Source: Chitinophagaceae bacterium (GTDB lineage Bacteria; Bacteroidota; Bacteroidia; Chitinophagales; Chitinophagaceae). Taken from it: a DNA stretch of 64,000 bases. The notes below the pieces were generated by a model. The model had not been told where the DNA came from. It saw only the letters and a list, made by a program, of their open reading frames with translations, and did no database searches. Positions 26,851 through 34,631 of the stretch are shown one piece after another (within the stretch, counting starts at the first letter, position 1; each line of letters begins with the position of its first letter). Made by a program: the position numbers and the translations under genes. The stretch lies in contig JALHRP010000008.1 of the NCBI GenBank assembly GCA_022841365.1, forward strand, positions 1 through 64,000, given 5' to 3'.

Positions 26851-28824
26851 TTACTTTTTTGTTCTAATAAGGATTACGCCTCCTTTTGCTTTTTCTCCAT
26901 ATATTTTCAGCGCCTGTTCATCTTTAATCACATTGATACTTTCGATCATTGCAGGATTTAGTTTTTCAATTTCTTCCTTAGTTGCTTCCTTTCCATCAAT
27001 ATAGTAGACAGGCTCCTGATTTTGTGATGTGGTCAACCTGATTCTCTGTTCAGATAAACGTGTTTCTTTCAATGCTCTCTCTTTTATTTTTTGCTCATTC
27101 AAACGGTTTTGCTTCAACTCAATTTCCTTTATTTTTTGTTCCCTCAACCGGCTTTCTTTAAGTGCTCTTGCCTTTATTTTTTGTACCTGCACCTGCGCCG
27201 GTGCAACAGCAATTACTTCTACTTCAACTGTCTCGTTTGAAACCGCTCCTTCAGGAGATACTGCTGATACAGGGGCAGTCTTTATTCTTTTTGGTGAAAC
27301 AACCGATACTTTTTCAACAATAACCTTAGAATGATGCACAGGTGCAGCCGGTGGTGGTGGCGGAGGAGGAATTTCACCGTATTGCTTTTCATATTGCTTT
27401 TCTTTCTTTAACCAATCAGTAAGTGTTAATGCTGTAACTATTTTTTGCTGTTTGTCTTTTACAATTACAATACACTCACCCGCATTATCTGCAATGGTTA
27501 CAATATACCCTTTACTGTTGGGTTGATTTATACGATGAATTGGCGGAGCAGCAGGTGCCGGTAATGAATCGCCTGCCTCACTGAAACCAAAATCCTTTTC
27601 AAGTACAATTCGCTGTTGGGGATCATTTAAATCAAAGGTTTCAACTTGTCCATCACTCAAGCGGAGTGTAACTGTGTTTTCTCCATTTTTCTTTTTTACA
27701 TCTACTGTTTCTATAACAGGTTTCAGCTTTCCGTATTTCTTTTCAAAAGCCTCTTTTTGTTTGGGGTCGTTGAGATCATAATTTTCAACGGTACCGTTCT
27801 TGAGTGTAATTTTAATCTGTTGCTGCCCATTCTTTTTTGTAACATCTATACTTGCAATGTTTTCGTTTGCAGATTTCATCCACTGTTCTTCGGTTGGCAA
27901 AGCTGGAGGAGGTGGCGGCGGCACGGTATCTGTTACAATTGGATTTGTGGCAGCAGCAATCTTGTTTTCTTTAACCTGTCTGAATGCAAGTAATAACACC
28001 GCAATGAGCGGTAATACAAATAAAAATCGGATGGCCTGCACACGTGCAGATTTGATTTGATTCATCATGATGATTCGGTTTTTTAGAGATGAGAAATTAA
28101 AATTCGGTGCAATACTGTAATGACTGTTGCCTACCACTTTCAATAACAGGTATTGATATTGTTTTTTATCAACACCATCCTGCAGCACCTGTTCATCGGC
28201 TATAAATTCAAGGTTTTGCCTGATGGCATTCCGGATAAGCCATGCAGCCGGATGAAACCATAACAGCATACATAACAGTTCAGCAAACAGAATATCAATA
28301 CTGTGCTTTTGTTTTACATGAACAAACTCATGACGGATGATTTCCTTTAATTCAGCTTCTGTATGTAACTGCCGGTTGATATAGATACCATTGCTGAAAG
28401 AGAATGGTGTAATCTGTTCATCTACATGAAATAATTTTACAGTTCCTTCATTGAGCAAGGTTGCTTTTGTTTTGATGCGATGTAAACTCAACAACTGCAG
28501 TAACATCCGCACACCCATAATGAGCATACCTGTAATAAGGACTGCAATGGCTATTGTCCATTGGTTCCATTCAAAGCCCGGATCTTTCAGTTCAATATTG
28601 TACACAGGTATTAAGCGGATAATCTGAGTACTTTCCAACTCATGCCTGAACAAAAAATCGGTGATGTTCATAAAGGGTATTGCAAAACAAAGCAGGCTGT
28701 AGCCAACGAGGTACCACCTGTTCCAATGGTAAAATGTTAAACGACGTAATACCAACTGATAAAACAGATACACCACTGCAAGAGCAATGGAAACTTTAAA
28801 GAGATATTCTATGATAACAGGCAT
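26851..28824 (-). CDS. BlaR1-type M56 peptidase with TonB-plug-like C-terminus
   Basis: 657 residues. About four N-terminal membrane helices surround an M56 metallopeptidase with HEFVH at 165-169 and a downstream NLEFIADEQVL. The helix near 265-283 (IRFLFVLPLIAVLLLAF) ends it. The outside part has a Pro-run (VPPPPPPALP), two related modules ending ENYDLNDPKQKEAFEKKYG and ETFDLNDPQQRIVLEKDFG, a second Pro-run, then a charged repeat (LKESRLREQKIK, LKQNRLNEQKIK, LKETRLSEQRI). It ends with a plug-like segment (YIDGKEATKEEIEKLNP ... ALKIYGEKAKGGVILIRTKK). With the adjacent BlaI gene it forms a signalling pair: the sensor peptidase is expected to release BlaI repression (family knowledge). No penicillin-binding domain is seen, so the signal is unknown. 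Confidence 0.88.
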   Translation of the reverse strand: MPVIIEYLFKVSIALAVVYLFYQLVLRRLTFYHWNRWYLVGYSLLCFAIPFMNITDFLFRHELESTQIIRLIPVYNIELKDPGFEWNQWTIAIAVLITGMLIMGVRMLLQLLSLHRIKTKATLLNEGTVKLFHVDEQITPFSFSNGIYINRQLHTEAELKEIIRHEFVHVKQKHSIDILFAELLCMLLWFHPAAWLIRNAIRQNLEFIADEQVLQDGVDKKQYQYLLLKVVGNSHYSIAPNFNFSSLKNRIIMMNQIKSARVQAIRFLFVLPLIAVLLLAFRQVKENKIAAATNPIVTDTVPPPPPPALPTEEQWMKSANENIASIDVTKKNGQQQIKITLKNGTVENYDLNDPKQKEAFEKKYGKLKPVIETVDVKKKNGENTVTLRLSDGQVETFDLNDPQQRIVLEKDFGFSEAGDSLPAPAAPPIHRINQPNSKGYIVTIADNAGECIVIVKDKQQKIVTALTLTDWLKKEKQYEKQYGEIPPPPPPPAAPVHHSKVIVEKVSVVSPKRIKTAPVSAVSPEGAVSNETVEVEVIAVAPAQVQVQKIKARALKESRLREQKIKEIELKQNRLNEQKIKERALKETRLSEQRIRLTTSQNQEPVYYIDGKEATKEEIEKLNPAMIESINVIKDEQALKIYGEKAKGGVILIRTKK

Positions 28825-28844
28825 CTTAATTTGAAAATTTGAAA

Positions 28845-28883
28845 GGCCTCACCCTCGTTCCCTCTCCAAAAGAGAGGGAGGCC
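28845..28883. repeat. GC-rich palindrome between BlaI and BlaR1 genes
   Basis: GGCCTC at the left and GAGGCC at the right enclose CCCTCTC-CAAAA-GAGAGGG. Same general kind as the palindromes found inside the PhzF and E1 genes of this window. Confidence 0.6.
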
Positions 28884-28999
28884 AGGCTATTGTTTACTAA
28901 TTTTATTTCAACTGAACCACTAAACGAATCAACAACTATCATCTACGTTTTATCACTCAACCGTTATAGAACTAAAGACTTGTGACTATCGGCTATCTA

Positions 29000-29359
29000 C
29001 TACTTCTTCCCTTCAATCATCTCTACAATTTCTTTCAGTTCTTTAGGTGTTAATTTTTTTTGCTCCACAAAAAAATTCACCAGCTCTTTGTAAGAATTTT
29101 CAAAATACTCTTTCACAAATCCACTCATGAATTTTTTCTTGTACTCTTCTTCTGTAATGGCAGGTTTGTACAAATAAGCATTGCCTACCAAACGGCTTGT
29201 AAGAAATCCTTTCTTTTCAAGATTCTTGATTGTTGATGCAAGGGTTGTGTAGGGTATATCAATATCCAGATTATCTAAAAACGCTTTTACATTCCCTTCG
29301 CCATTACGCCAAACAGCCTGCATCGCCTCTTCTTCCTGTTGTGTGAGTTTTTCTAACAT
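29000..29359 (-). CDS. BlaI/MecI/CopY family repressor
   Basis: 119 residues, winged helix-turn-helix. It begins MLEKLTQQEEEAMQAVW and has the recognition region PYTTLASTIKNLEKKGFLTS, then RLVGNAYLYKPAITEEEYKK, ending in a helical dimerisation part (KELVNFFVEQKKLTPKELKEIVEMI). Such repressors are cleaved when the paired M56 sensor is activated. It lies upstream of the sensor gene in the same direction with 175 bases between, which contain a palindromic repeat. Confidence 0.92.
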   Translation of the reverse strand: MLEKLTQQEEEAMQAVWRNGEGNVKAFLDNLDIDIPYTTLASTIKNLEKKGFLTSRLVGNAYLYKPAITEEEYKKKFMSGFVKEYFENSYKELVNFFVEQKKLTPKELKEIVEMIEGKK

Positions 29360-29437
29360 TCTACGAAATTTTCGTAAATCTACGACTTATTCGTAATCAA
29401 CAAACTATTTTTTCCTTTTTCTTTGTTAACAACTTGA

Positions 29438-29470
29438 AAAAATAAAAGCCGGTCCAAATGGACCGGCTCT
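29438..29470 (-). terminator. Terminator of the SRPBCC gene
   Basis: Minus strand AGCCGGTCC-ATTT-GGACCGGCT then TTTATTTTTTC. It lies 142 bases after the present stop codon, because an insert separates the two. Confidence 0.8.
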
Positions 29471-29475
29471 CTTTT

Positions 29476-29636
29476 GTATAGTTTGTTCTTTAATTTCTCA
29501 CACATTTCTTTCAGAATCCCACGCCGTGGTCGGTGTCCTCACCGACCACTGTTAGTCGTTTAAGAAATTTACAAAATCATATTCGTACGGCTTCTAGTAA
29601 AGTTTGTTGTTTTATTTCTCACACATTTCTTTCAGA
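29476..29636. repeat. 40-base direct repeat around an 81-base hairpin insert
   Basis: 29476-29515 and 29597-29636 match at 37 of 40 positions and include the last codons of the SRPBCC gene. The 81 bases between carry a perfect 10-base stem, GTGGTCGGTG-TCCT-CACCGACCAC (29525-29548). Confidence 0.85.
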
Positions 29637-30127
29637 TTTTGCAAACCTTCATCGAACTGTTTGTTGAGTTGTTTGGTAATAGACGGTCCCATTAAACGGG
29701 CAACGGGGAAAGGGAATCCACCACTGTTGCGCCATACTACTTTTGTTCCACCATCCACTTCTGTAAAATCCCATGCATCCATTGCATGCGACTTAAATGG
29801 TTTTAAAAACACCAGATCAAAATTAATTGCTTTACTGGGCACAACTGATCGAACGGTTAAACTGCCCTCACCTACTTTCTTACCACTCCAGTGATATTTA
29901 TGCCCTACATGCATGGGATCACCGGTAATGGTTGTTTGTGCATCCGGATCCATTTTAGCCCAAGGGTTCCAGTCACGGTAATGATGCAGATCAGCAATTT
30001 TATTATACACTTCTGCCGATGGCCGATTGATCACTGTTGATTTTTCTACCAGATACTTACCGGGCAGCATTGCTGCAATGATTAACACGAGGGCAATGAT
30101 GCCGAGGAGAACATACAAAATAAGCAT
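29612..30127 (-). CDS. SRPBCC family protein
   Basis: 171 residues. An N-terminal membrane anchor (VLLGIIALVLIIAAMLPG), then a START/polyketide-cyclase-like fold: VEKSTVINRPSAEVYNKIADLHHYRDWNPWAKMD, a middle section on TGDPMHVGHKYHWSG and a closing helix (PSITKQLNKQFDEGLQNLKEMCEK). These domains bind hydrophobic ligands; the ligand is unknown. The last codons are repeated downstream at 29476-29515 in decayed form. Confidence 0.85.
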   Translation of the reverse strand: MLILYVLLGIIALVLIIAAMLPGKYLVEKSTVINRPSAEVYNKIADLHHYRDWNPWAKMDPDAQTTITGDPMHVGHKYHWSGKKVGEGSLTVRSVVPSKAINFDLVFLKPFKSHAMDAWDFTEVDGGTKVVWRNSGGFPFPVARLMGPSITKQLNKQFDEGLQNLKEMCEK

Positions 30128-30168
30128 GATGATTGTTTTTGGTTCCTTTAAAGATAGTAAATCCTTCT

Positions 30169-30200
30169 TTTGACTTTTCGCCTTTCGTCCAATACCTTTG
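30169..30200 (+). promoter_or_regulatory. mdh promoter (TTTG, 20 bases, TACCTTTG)
   Basis: TTTG at 30169-30172 and TACCTTTG at 30193-30200, spacing 20. A very close match to the Bacteroidota consensus; the leader would be about 45 bases. Confidence 0.75.
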
Positions 30201-30252
30201 CGACCCGACGATGATCGGAAAAAATTTCTTCATTTTCTAAATTAAATGTTCC

Positions 30253-31182
30253 ATGAAAGTTACTGTTGTAGGTGCCGGTGCTGTAGGTGCTACCTGTGCC
30301 GATAATATTGCCCGTAAAGAGCTGTGTTCTGAACTGGTTTTGTTAGACATTAAAGAAGGCATTGCCGAAGGTAAGGCCCAGGATATGATGCAAACTGCTA
30401 CCTTGCTTGGTTTTGATACCAAAATAAGCGGCAGTACAAATGATTACAGCAAAACGGCCAACAGTGATGTGGTTGTAATTACGTCAGGCTTACCACGCAA
30501 ACCCGGTATGACCCGTGAAGAACTGATTGGAGTAAATGCAGGCATCGTAAAAGGAGTTTGCGAAAACATACTGAAACATTCTCCCAACGCCATCATCATC
30601 GTTATCAGTAACCCGATGGATACAATGACGTATCTGGCATTAACCTCAACCGGTTTACCAAAGAACCGCATCATTGGTATGGGTGGCACATTAGACAGCA
30701 GCCGTTTCAAATATCAACTTAGTCAGCATTTAGGTTGTTCAGCTTCTGATTTAAATGCTGTAGTTGTGGGCGGTCATGGCGATACAACAATGATTCCATT
30801 GATACGCTTAGCTACATGGAACAGTGTACCTGTAACAAAATTCTTAAGCGCTGAGCAGCAGGAAAAAATTGTAAAAGATACTATGGTGGGCGGTGCTACA
30901 TTAACAGCATTGATTGGTACTTCTGCATGGTATGCACCCGGTGCTGCCGGTGCTGCGTTGGTAGAAAGTATTTTGCGTGATGAAAAGAAACTCTTTACCT
31001 GCTGCGTTGCGTTAGATGGTGAATACGGACAAAAAGATATTTGTTTAGGTGTACCGGTAACTATTGGCCGCAACGGCTGGGAAAAAATTATAGATTTTGA
31101 ATTGAATGCAGATGAACAGGCTGCTTTCAACAAAAGCGCAGACGCTGTAAGAAGCATGAATGATGTGTTGAAGACGCTGTGA
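30253..31182 (+). CDS. mdh: Malate dehydrogenase (LDH-like type)
   Basis: NAD-dependent interconversion of malate and oxaloacetate in the citric acid cycle. 309 residues. N-terminal KVTVVGAGAVGATCADN, acidic ribose-binding LDIKEG, the substrate arginines in SGLPRKPGMTREEL (Arg where lactate dehydrogenases have Gln), VISNPMDTMTYLA, and the catalytic His in VVGGHGDTTMIPL. All active-site residues are present. It has its own promoter and a bidirectional terminator. Confidence 0.96.
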   Translation: MKVTVVGAGAVGATCADNIARKELCSELVLLDIKEGIAEGKAQDMMQTATLLGFDTKISGSTNDYSKTANSDVVVITSGLPRKPGMTREELIGVNAGIVKGVCENILKHSPNAIIIVISNPMDTMTYLALTSTGLPKNRIIGMGGTLDSSRFKYQLSQHLGCSASDLNAVVVGGHGDTTMIPLIRLATWNSVPVTKFLSAEQQEKIVKDTMVGGATLTALIGTSAWYAPGAAGAALVESILRDEKKLFTCCVALDGEYGQKDICLGVPVTIGRNGWEKIIDFELNADEQAAFNKSADAVRSMNDVLKTL

Positions 31183-31214
31183 TTTGAAGATTAGAAAATC
31201 GGATAATTTGAAAA

Positions 31215-31249
31215 TAAAAACGGTTTCACAAATGTGAAACCGTTTTTTT
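31215..31249. terminator. Bidirectional terminator between mdh and the glycosyltransferase gene
   Basis: CGGTTTCACA-AA-TGTGAAACCG (31221-31242) flanked by A and T runs. Confidence 0.9.
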
Positions 31250-32327
31250 ATCGCAATGTTTTTGCCCAGCTCTGTGCAAGTTTTGCTATTTCATTTACAT
31301 TTTGCAGCTCCATGCATTTGAAATGTTTTTTGGGACAGGCATCATGCCCAATTTTTGAACAAGGACGGCAGCTGAGATTTGAGATTTGGAATTTGGAATT
31401 TGGAATTTGGGTATTACTTCCATAATATGCTTCCATTCCAAAAGTAGGAACAGTGTTGCCCCATACACTGATGATTGGTTTTTTAAATGCGGCTGCAATA
31501 TGCATCAGCCCGGTATCATGAGTAATGATGAGTTTTGCTTTGCGTACAAGATCGGCACTTTCGTTAATGGAAAATTTTCCGCAGGCATTGTAAACTTTGA
31601 TTGGATCAATTGCTGCAATTTGATCTCCTGCGGCTCTGTCTTCAGGTCCGCCCATCAATACAATGGGATGATCAAGTGCAGCGCACAATGCCGTTAATTG
31701 ATGGACTGGTAATTTTTTAGTGGCATGCGCTGCGCCAATCACAATTCCGATATAACCCAATGCATGGGCCTGCGGTAAATCTTTCTGCTGTGTTTCTTCT
31801 TCTTTTGGAATAAAATAATCCAGCCCCTTTCCATCATTTTTTATACCGAATGATTTTACAGTATCCATATAGCGGTCCACAATATGCAAAGCCGGCATTC
31901 GGTTAATCTTGAAATTTGTAAGCAACCATTTTTGAATATTGAGTTTTTTGAATGCAAATGATTTTACTTTCAACTCCTTTTTCAATTTGATGGTGCGGAG
32001 ATTATGATGCAGATCTATGATATAATCAAATTGTTCTTCTTTTAACTGATGTATCAGCAGATCCCAATCGTTATTTAAGTAATGGAATTTATCGATGTAT
32101 GGATTCGATGCAATGACTTTATGAAAACTGAATTTGGTGAGATAATGCACTTCAACATCAGATAACTGTTGTTTTAAACAACGTACAACAGGAGTGGTTA
32201 ACACAATATCGCCGATGGAGCTGAAACGGATGATGAGGAATTTAAGCCCCCTCCGCCCCCTGTCCATTCGAGTACGCTCAGGATTAGTACCCGAAACAAT
32301 CTCACTATTTGTAACATCGGTATTCAT
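31248..32327 (-). CDS. Glycosyltransferase family 9 (heptosyltransferase-like)
   Basis: 359 residues. Catalytic fold of ADP-heptose:LPS heptosyltransferases: FLIIRFSSIGDIVLTTPVVR near the N-terminus, DYIIDLHHNLRT, IVIGAAHATKKLP, the donor site LIITHDTGLMHIAAAFKKP and ISVWGNTVPTFGM. The end has SCRPCSKIGHDACPKKHFKC. Two parts are not family-like: the first 29 codons (through RTRMDRGRRG) and the QIPNSKFQISNL stretch near the end. Both are translated from repeats (see those entries). Because the family normally begins at the KFLIIR point, where the codon before AAA is CTT and not ATG, the real start is uncertain: ATG 32327 or ATG 32267. It uses hldD-type products if a true heptosyltransferase. 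Confidence 0.85.
   Translation of the reverse strand: MNTDVTNSEIVSGTNPERTRMDRGRRGLKFLIIRFSSIGDIVLTTPVVRCLKQQLSDVEVHYLTKFSFHKVIASNPYIDKFHYLNNDWDLLIHQLKEEQFDYIIDLHHNLRTIKLKKELKVKSFAFKKLNIQKWLLTNFKINRMPALHIVDRYMDTVKSFGIKNDGKGLDYFIPKEEETQQKDLPQAHALGYIGIVIGAAHATKKLPVHQLTALCAALDHPIVLMGGPEDRAAGDQIAAIDPIKVYNACGKFSINESADLVRKAKLIITHDTGLMHIAAAFKKPIISVWGNTVPTFGMEAYYGSNTQIPNSKFQISNLSCRPCSKIGHDACPKKHFKCMELQNVNEIAKLAQSWAKTLR
31373..31415. repeat. Tandem ATTTGGAA repeats inside the glycosyltransferase gene
   Basis: Tandem units GAGATTT, GAGATTTGGA, ATTTGGA, ATTTGGA, ATTTGGG on the plus strand, read in the gene as QIPNSKFQISNL. The frame is kept. Confidence 0.8.
32245..32305. repeat. GC-rich repeat at the start of the glycosyltransferase gene
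   Basis: Minus strand CCTGAGCGTACTCGAATGG followed by ACAGGGGGCGGAGGGGGC. It resembles intergenic repeats of Bacteroidota and now codes for residues about 12-28 of the protein. Confidence 0.55.
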
Positions 32328-32353
32328 TGAATAGATATTCGATTGTATAATAC

Positions 32354-33613
32354 TTATGGCAATGCCTCACCGCCTTCTACATAATTCAAATCTTTATGAA
32401 AAGTTTCTTCTGTAAAATAGGCTGCTACTAATGTAATGGAGATTACAACCACACCGGTGATGATGCCGCTTTGGGTTAAACCCCATCCCCAGCTTTTCTG
32501 AAACAAATTGAGGAACATGAGATTGATCAATGGCAATGCACCACGCACCATATTGGGAATAGTTGTAGCTGCTGTTGCACGTAAGTTGGTGCCAAACTGT
32601 TCTGCACCCATGGTTACAAAAATGGCCCAGAAACCTGTACTGAAACCAAGCAAGGCACAAATCGCATACATAGCTGTATCAGAATGATTCAATGGCGAAA
32701 AGAAAAGCCCCAAACCAATAATGGTTAATCCATAAAAAAGAAACAACGCTTTTTTCCTGCTCTTGAAATACTGGCTTACAAAACCAATTAAAATATCACC
32801 AACAGCTATAGCAGCATAAGCAAACATGATGGCACGTCCGCTTTCAATATGTGTATCGCCATAAAATTCTTTTGCAAAACGATTGCTGAGGTTTACTAAA
32901 ATACCAATCACATACCAGGTAGGTAATCCAATTAATATAGCCAGTATATACTTTCTGAAACGGGTAGCGTTATTAAAGAACATCAACACATTTCCTCTTG
33001 ACACTTTGAGATCTTTTACTTCTTTAAACATACCGCTCTCAGCTACACTTACACGAAGTAATAACAAACCAATACCAAGGCCACCACCTATCTTATAACA
33101 AAGACGCCAGTCGTTGGTGAATTTATAGGTGAAGTAAGCAAACACAGCACCAAACAAACCTATACCCGCTACAAGTGAAGTGCCGATACCTCTTTTATTT
33201 TTTGGAAGTAACTCACTTACCAATGTAATACCTGCACCAAGTTCTCCTGCTAAACCGATACCGGCAATAAACCTTGCGTATGCATAATGATCAACGGTTG
33301 TAACATAACCGGTAATAAAGTTGGCAACAGAATACAACAGAATAGATCCAAACAACACACTTAATCTTCCTTTCTTATCACCAAGAATACCCCAAAGGAT
33401 TCCGCCAATAAGCAAACCCACCATCTGCCAGTTAATGATCTTTGTACTTGCTGCAATGGCAGATGCAGTATCTGCAAGATTTACTCCAACACCTGCAAGA
33501 CTTGGTTCACGCACAATGGTAAACAGGAGCAGATCATAAATATCAACAAAGTAACCAAGTGCGGCTACAATCACCGGAAGGGATAAAACGGAAGTTGATT
33601 TACGGGCAAGCAT
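32354..33613 (-). CDS. MFS transporter
   Basis: 419 residues, 12 predicted helices. It shows the major facilitator motif between helices 2 and 3 (GILGDKKGRLSVLFGS) and a second set, GIGLAGELGAGITLVSELLPKNKRG, typical of sugar/metabolite:H+ symporters. The first helix runs SLPVIVAALGYFVDIYDLLLF. The substrate cannot be told. It lies 7 bases downstream of the DedA gene and 26 bases before the glycosyltransferase gene, all leftward, so it may share a transcript with them. Confidence 0.85.
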   Translation of the reverse strand: MLARKSTSVLSLPVIVAALGYFVDIYDLLLFTIVREPSLAGVGVNLADTASAIAASTKIINWQMVGLLIGGILWGILGDKKGRLSVLFGSILLYSVANFITGYVTTVDHYAYARFIAGIGLAGELGAGITLVSELLPKNKRGIGTSLVAGIGLFGAVFAYFTYKFTNDWRLCYKIGGGLGIGLLLLRVSVAESGMFKEVKDLKVSRGNVLMFFNNATRFRKYILAILIGLPTWYVIGILVNLSNRFAKEFYGDTHIESGRAIMFAYAAIAVGDILIGFVSQYFKSRKKALFLFYGLTIIGLGLFFSPLNHSDTAMYAICALLGFSTGFWAIFVTMGAEQFGTNLRATAATTIPNMVRGALPLINLMFLNLFQKSWGWGLTQSGIITGVVVISITLVAAYFTEETFHKDLNYVEGGEALP

Positions 33614-33620
33614 GTTTCAA

Positions 33621-34586
33621 TTATTCTGGATTGTGTGTTGGCTTTTTTGCTTTTTTCCCAAAGAAGAATTTCCATATTACCGGAGCTGTGGTAACAGCAA
33701 TAATAATAATGATGATGAGCTCCAGTTTATCCTTCAACTCAATACCAAATTGGTTCTTCACCCATATCTGTAAAAAATGTCCGGCAAAAATCATAGTTAC
33801 AACCCATGCAATACAACCAACAACATTGTAATACACAAATTTCTTGCGGTCCATTTTTACAATGCCTGCAACAATGGGAGCAAATGTGCGGATGAACGGA
33901 AGGAACCTTGCAAACACGATAGCACCACCTCCATATTTTTCATAGAAATCATGAGCCTCATGTAAATAACGTTGCTTGAAAATAAAATTATCTTTCCAGC
34001 TGTACATGGCAGGTCCTACTTTACGTCCGGTCCAGTAACCAACCAGATTCCCCAATATACCTGCAACAGAAAGAAGACCACACAAGACGAGTAGCTCAAG
34101 CCATTCATTTTGCAAACCTTTTAATCCAAACAGTTTTAAAAATTCCTGAGCAAGATTGGTACTGTAAATACCGGCAACAAATAATAAACTGTCGCCCGGC
34201 AAAAAGAATCCAACCAGCAAACCGGTTTCTGCAAAAATGATAAAGATCAGCAACCACAAACCACCGTACTTAATATAGAACATGGGATTGAGAATATCTT
34301 TCCATGTAAAATTTTTACGGATAGTAACGGTACCGCCTTCTGTAATTTCAGTAACAGCAACTTTTACAGCATCATATTCCTTTCCCGCAAATGAAGCAGA
34401 GTCGGTGGCATTGATTACAATCTTTACAGACCCGTCTTTGGTTGTTTTATATTCAACCCCATCAACAGTAAATGCATCCACCGGTGCTTCGTACTGGTTA
34501 ATTACTTTTACAGTTACTTCTTTTTGTGCGTACAAACCGGTGCAGATCATACATCCAATCAAACCAAACATCCATTTCAGCTTCAT
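33621..34586 (-). CDS. DedA family membrane protein with extra N-terminal domain
   Basis: 321 residues. Residues 1-20 are a signal peptide (GCMICTGLYAQ). Residues about 21-90 look like a small beta domain (VTVKVINQYEAPVDAFTVDGVEYKT..., ends VTEITEGGTVTIRK) of the carboxypeptidase-regulatory kind. Residues about 100-300 are the DedA/VTT membrane domain: FAETGLLVGFFLPGDSLLF, GILGNLVGYWTGRKVGP, and FARFLPFIRTFAPIVAGI. DedA proteins act as lipid-carrier flippases/scramblases such as for undecaprenyl phosphate. The outside domain is not part of ordinary DedA. Confidence 0.88.
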   Translation of the reverse strand: MKLKWMFGLIGCMICTGLYAQKEVTVKVINQYEAPVDAFTVDGVEYKTTKDGSVKIVINATDSASFAGKEYDAVKVAVTEITEGGTVTIRKNFTWKDILNPMFYIKYGGLWLLIFIIFAETGLLVGFFLPGDSLLFVAGIYSTNLAQEFLKLFGLKGLQNEWLELLVLCGLLSVAGILGNLVGYWTGRKVGPAMYSWKDNFIFKQRYLHEAHDFYEKYGGGAIVFARFLPFIRTFAPIVAGIVKMDRKKFVYYNVVGCIAWVVTMIFAGHFLQIWVKNQFGIELKDKLELIIIIIIAVTTAPVIWKFFFGKKAKKPTHNPE

Positions 34587-34631
34587 AAATTCCTTTAATA
34601 ATTTAAATACATTGAATAAACAAGAACATAC

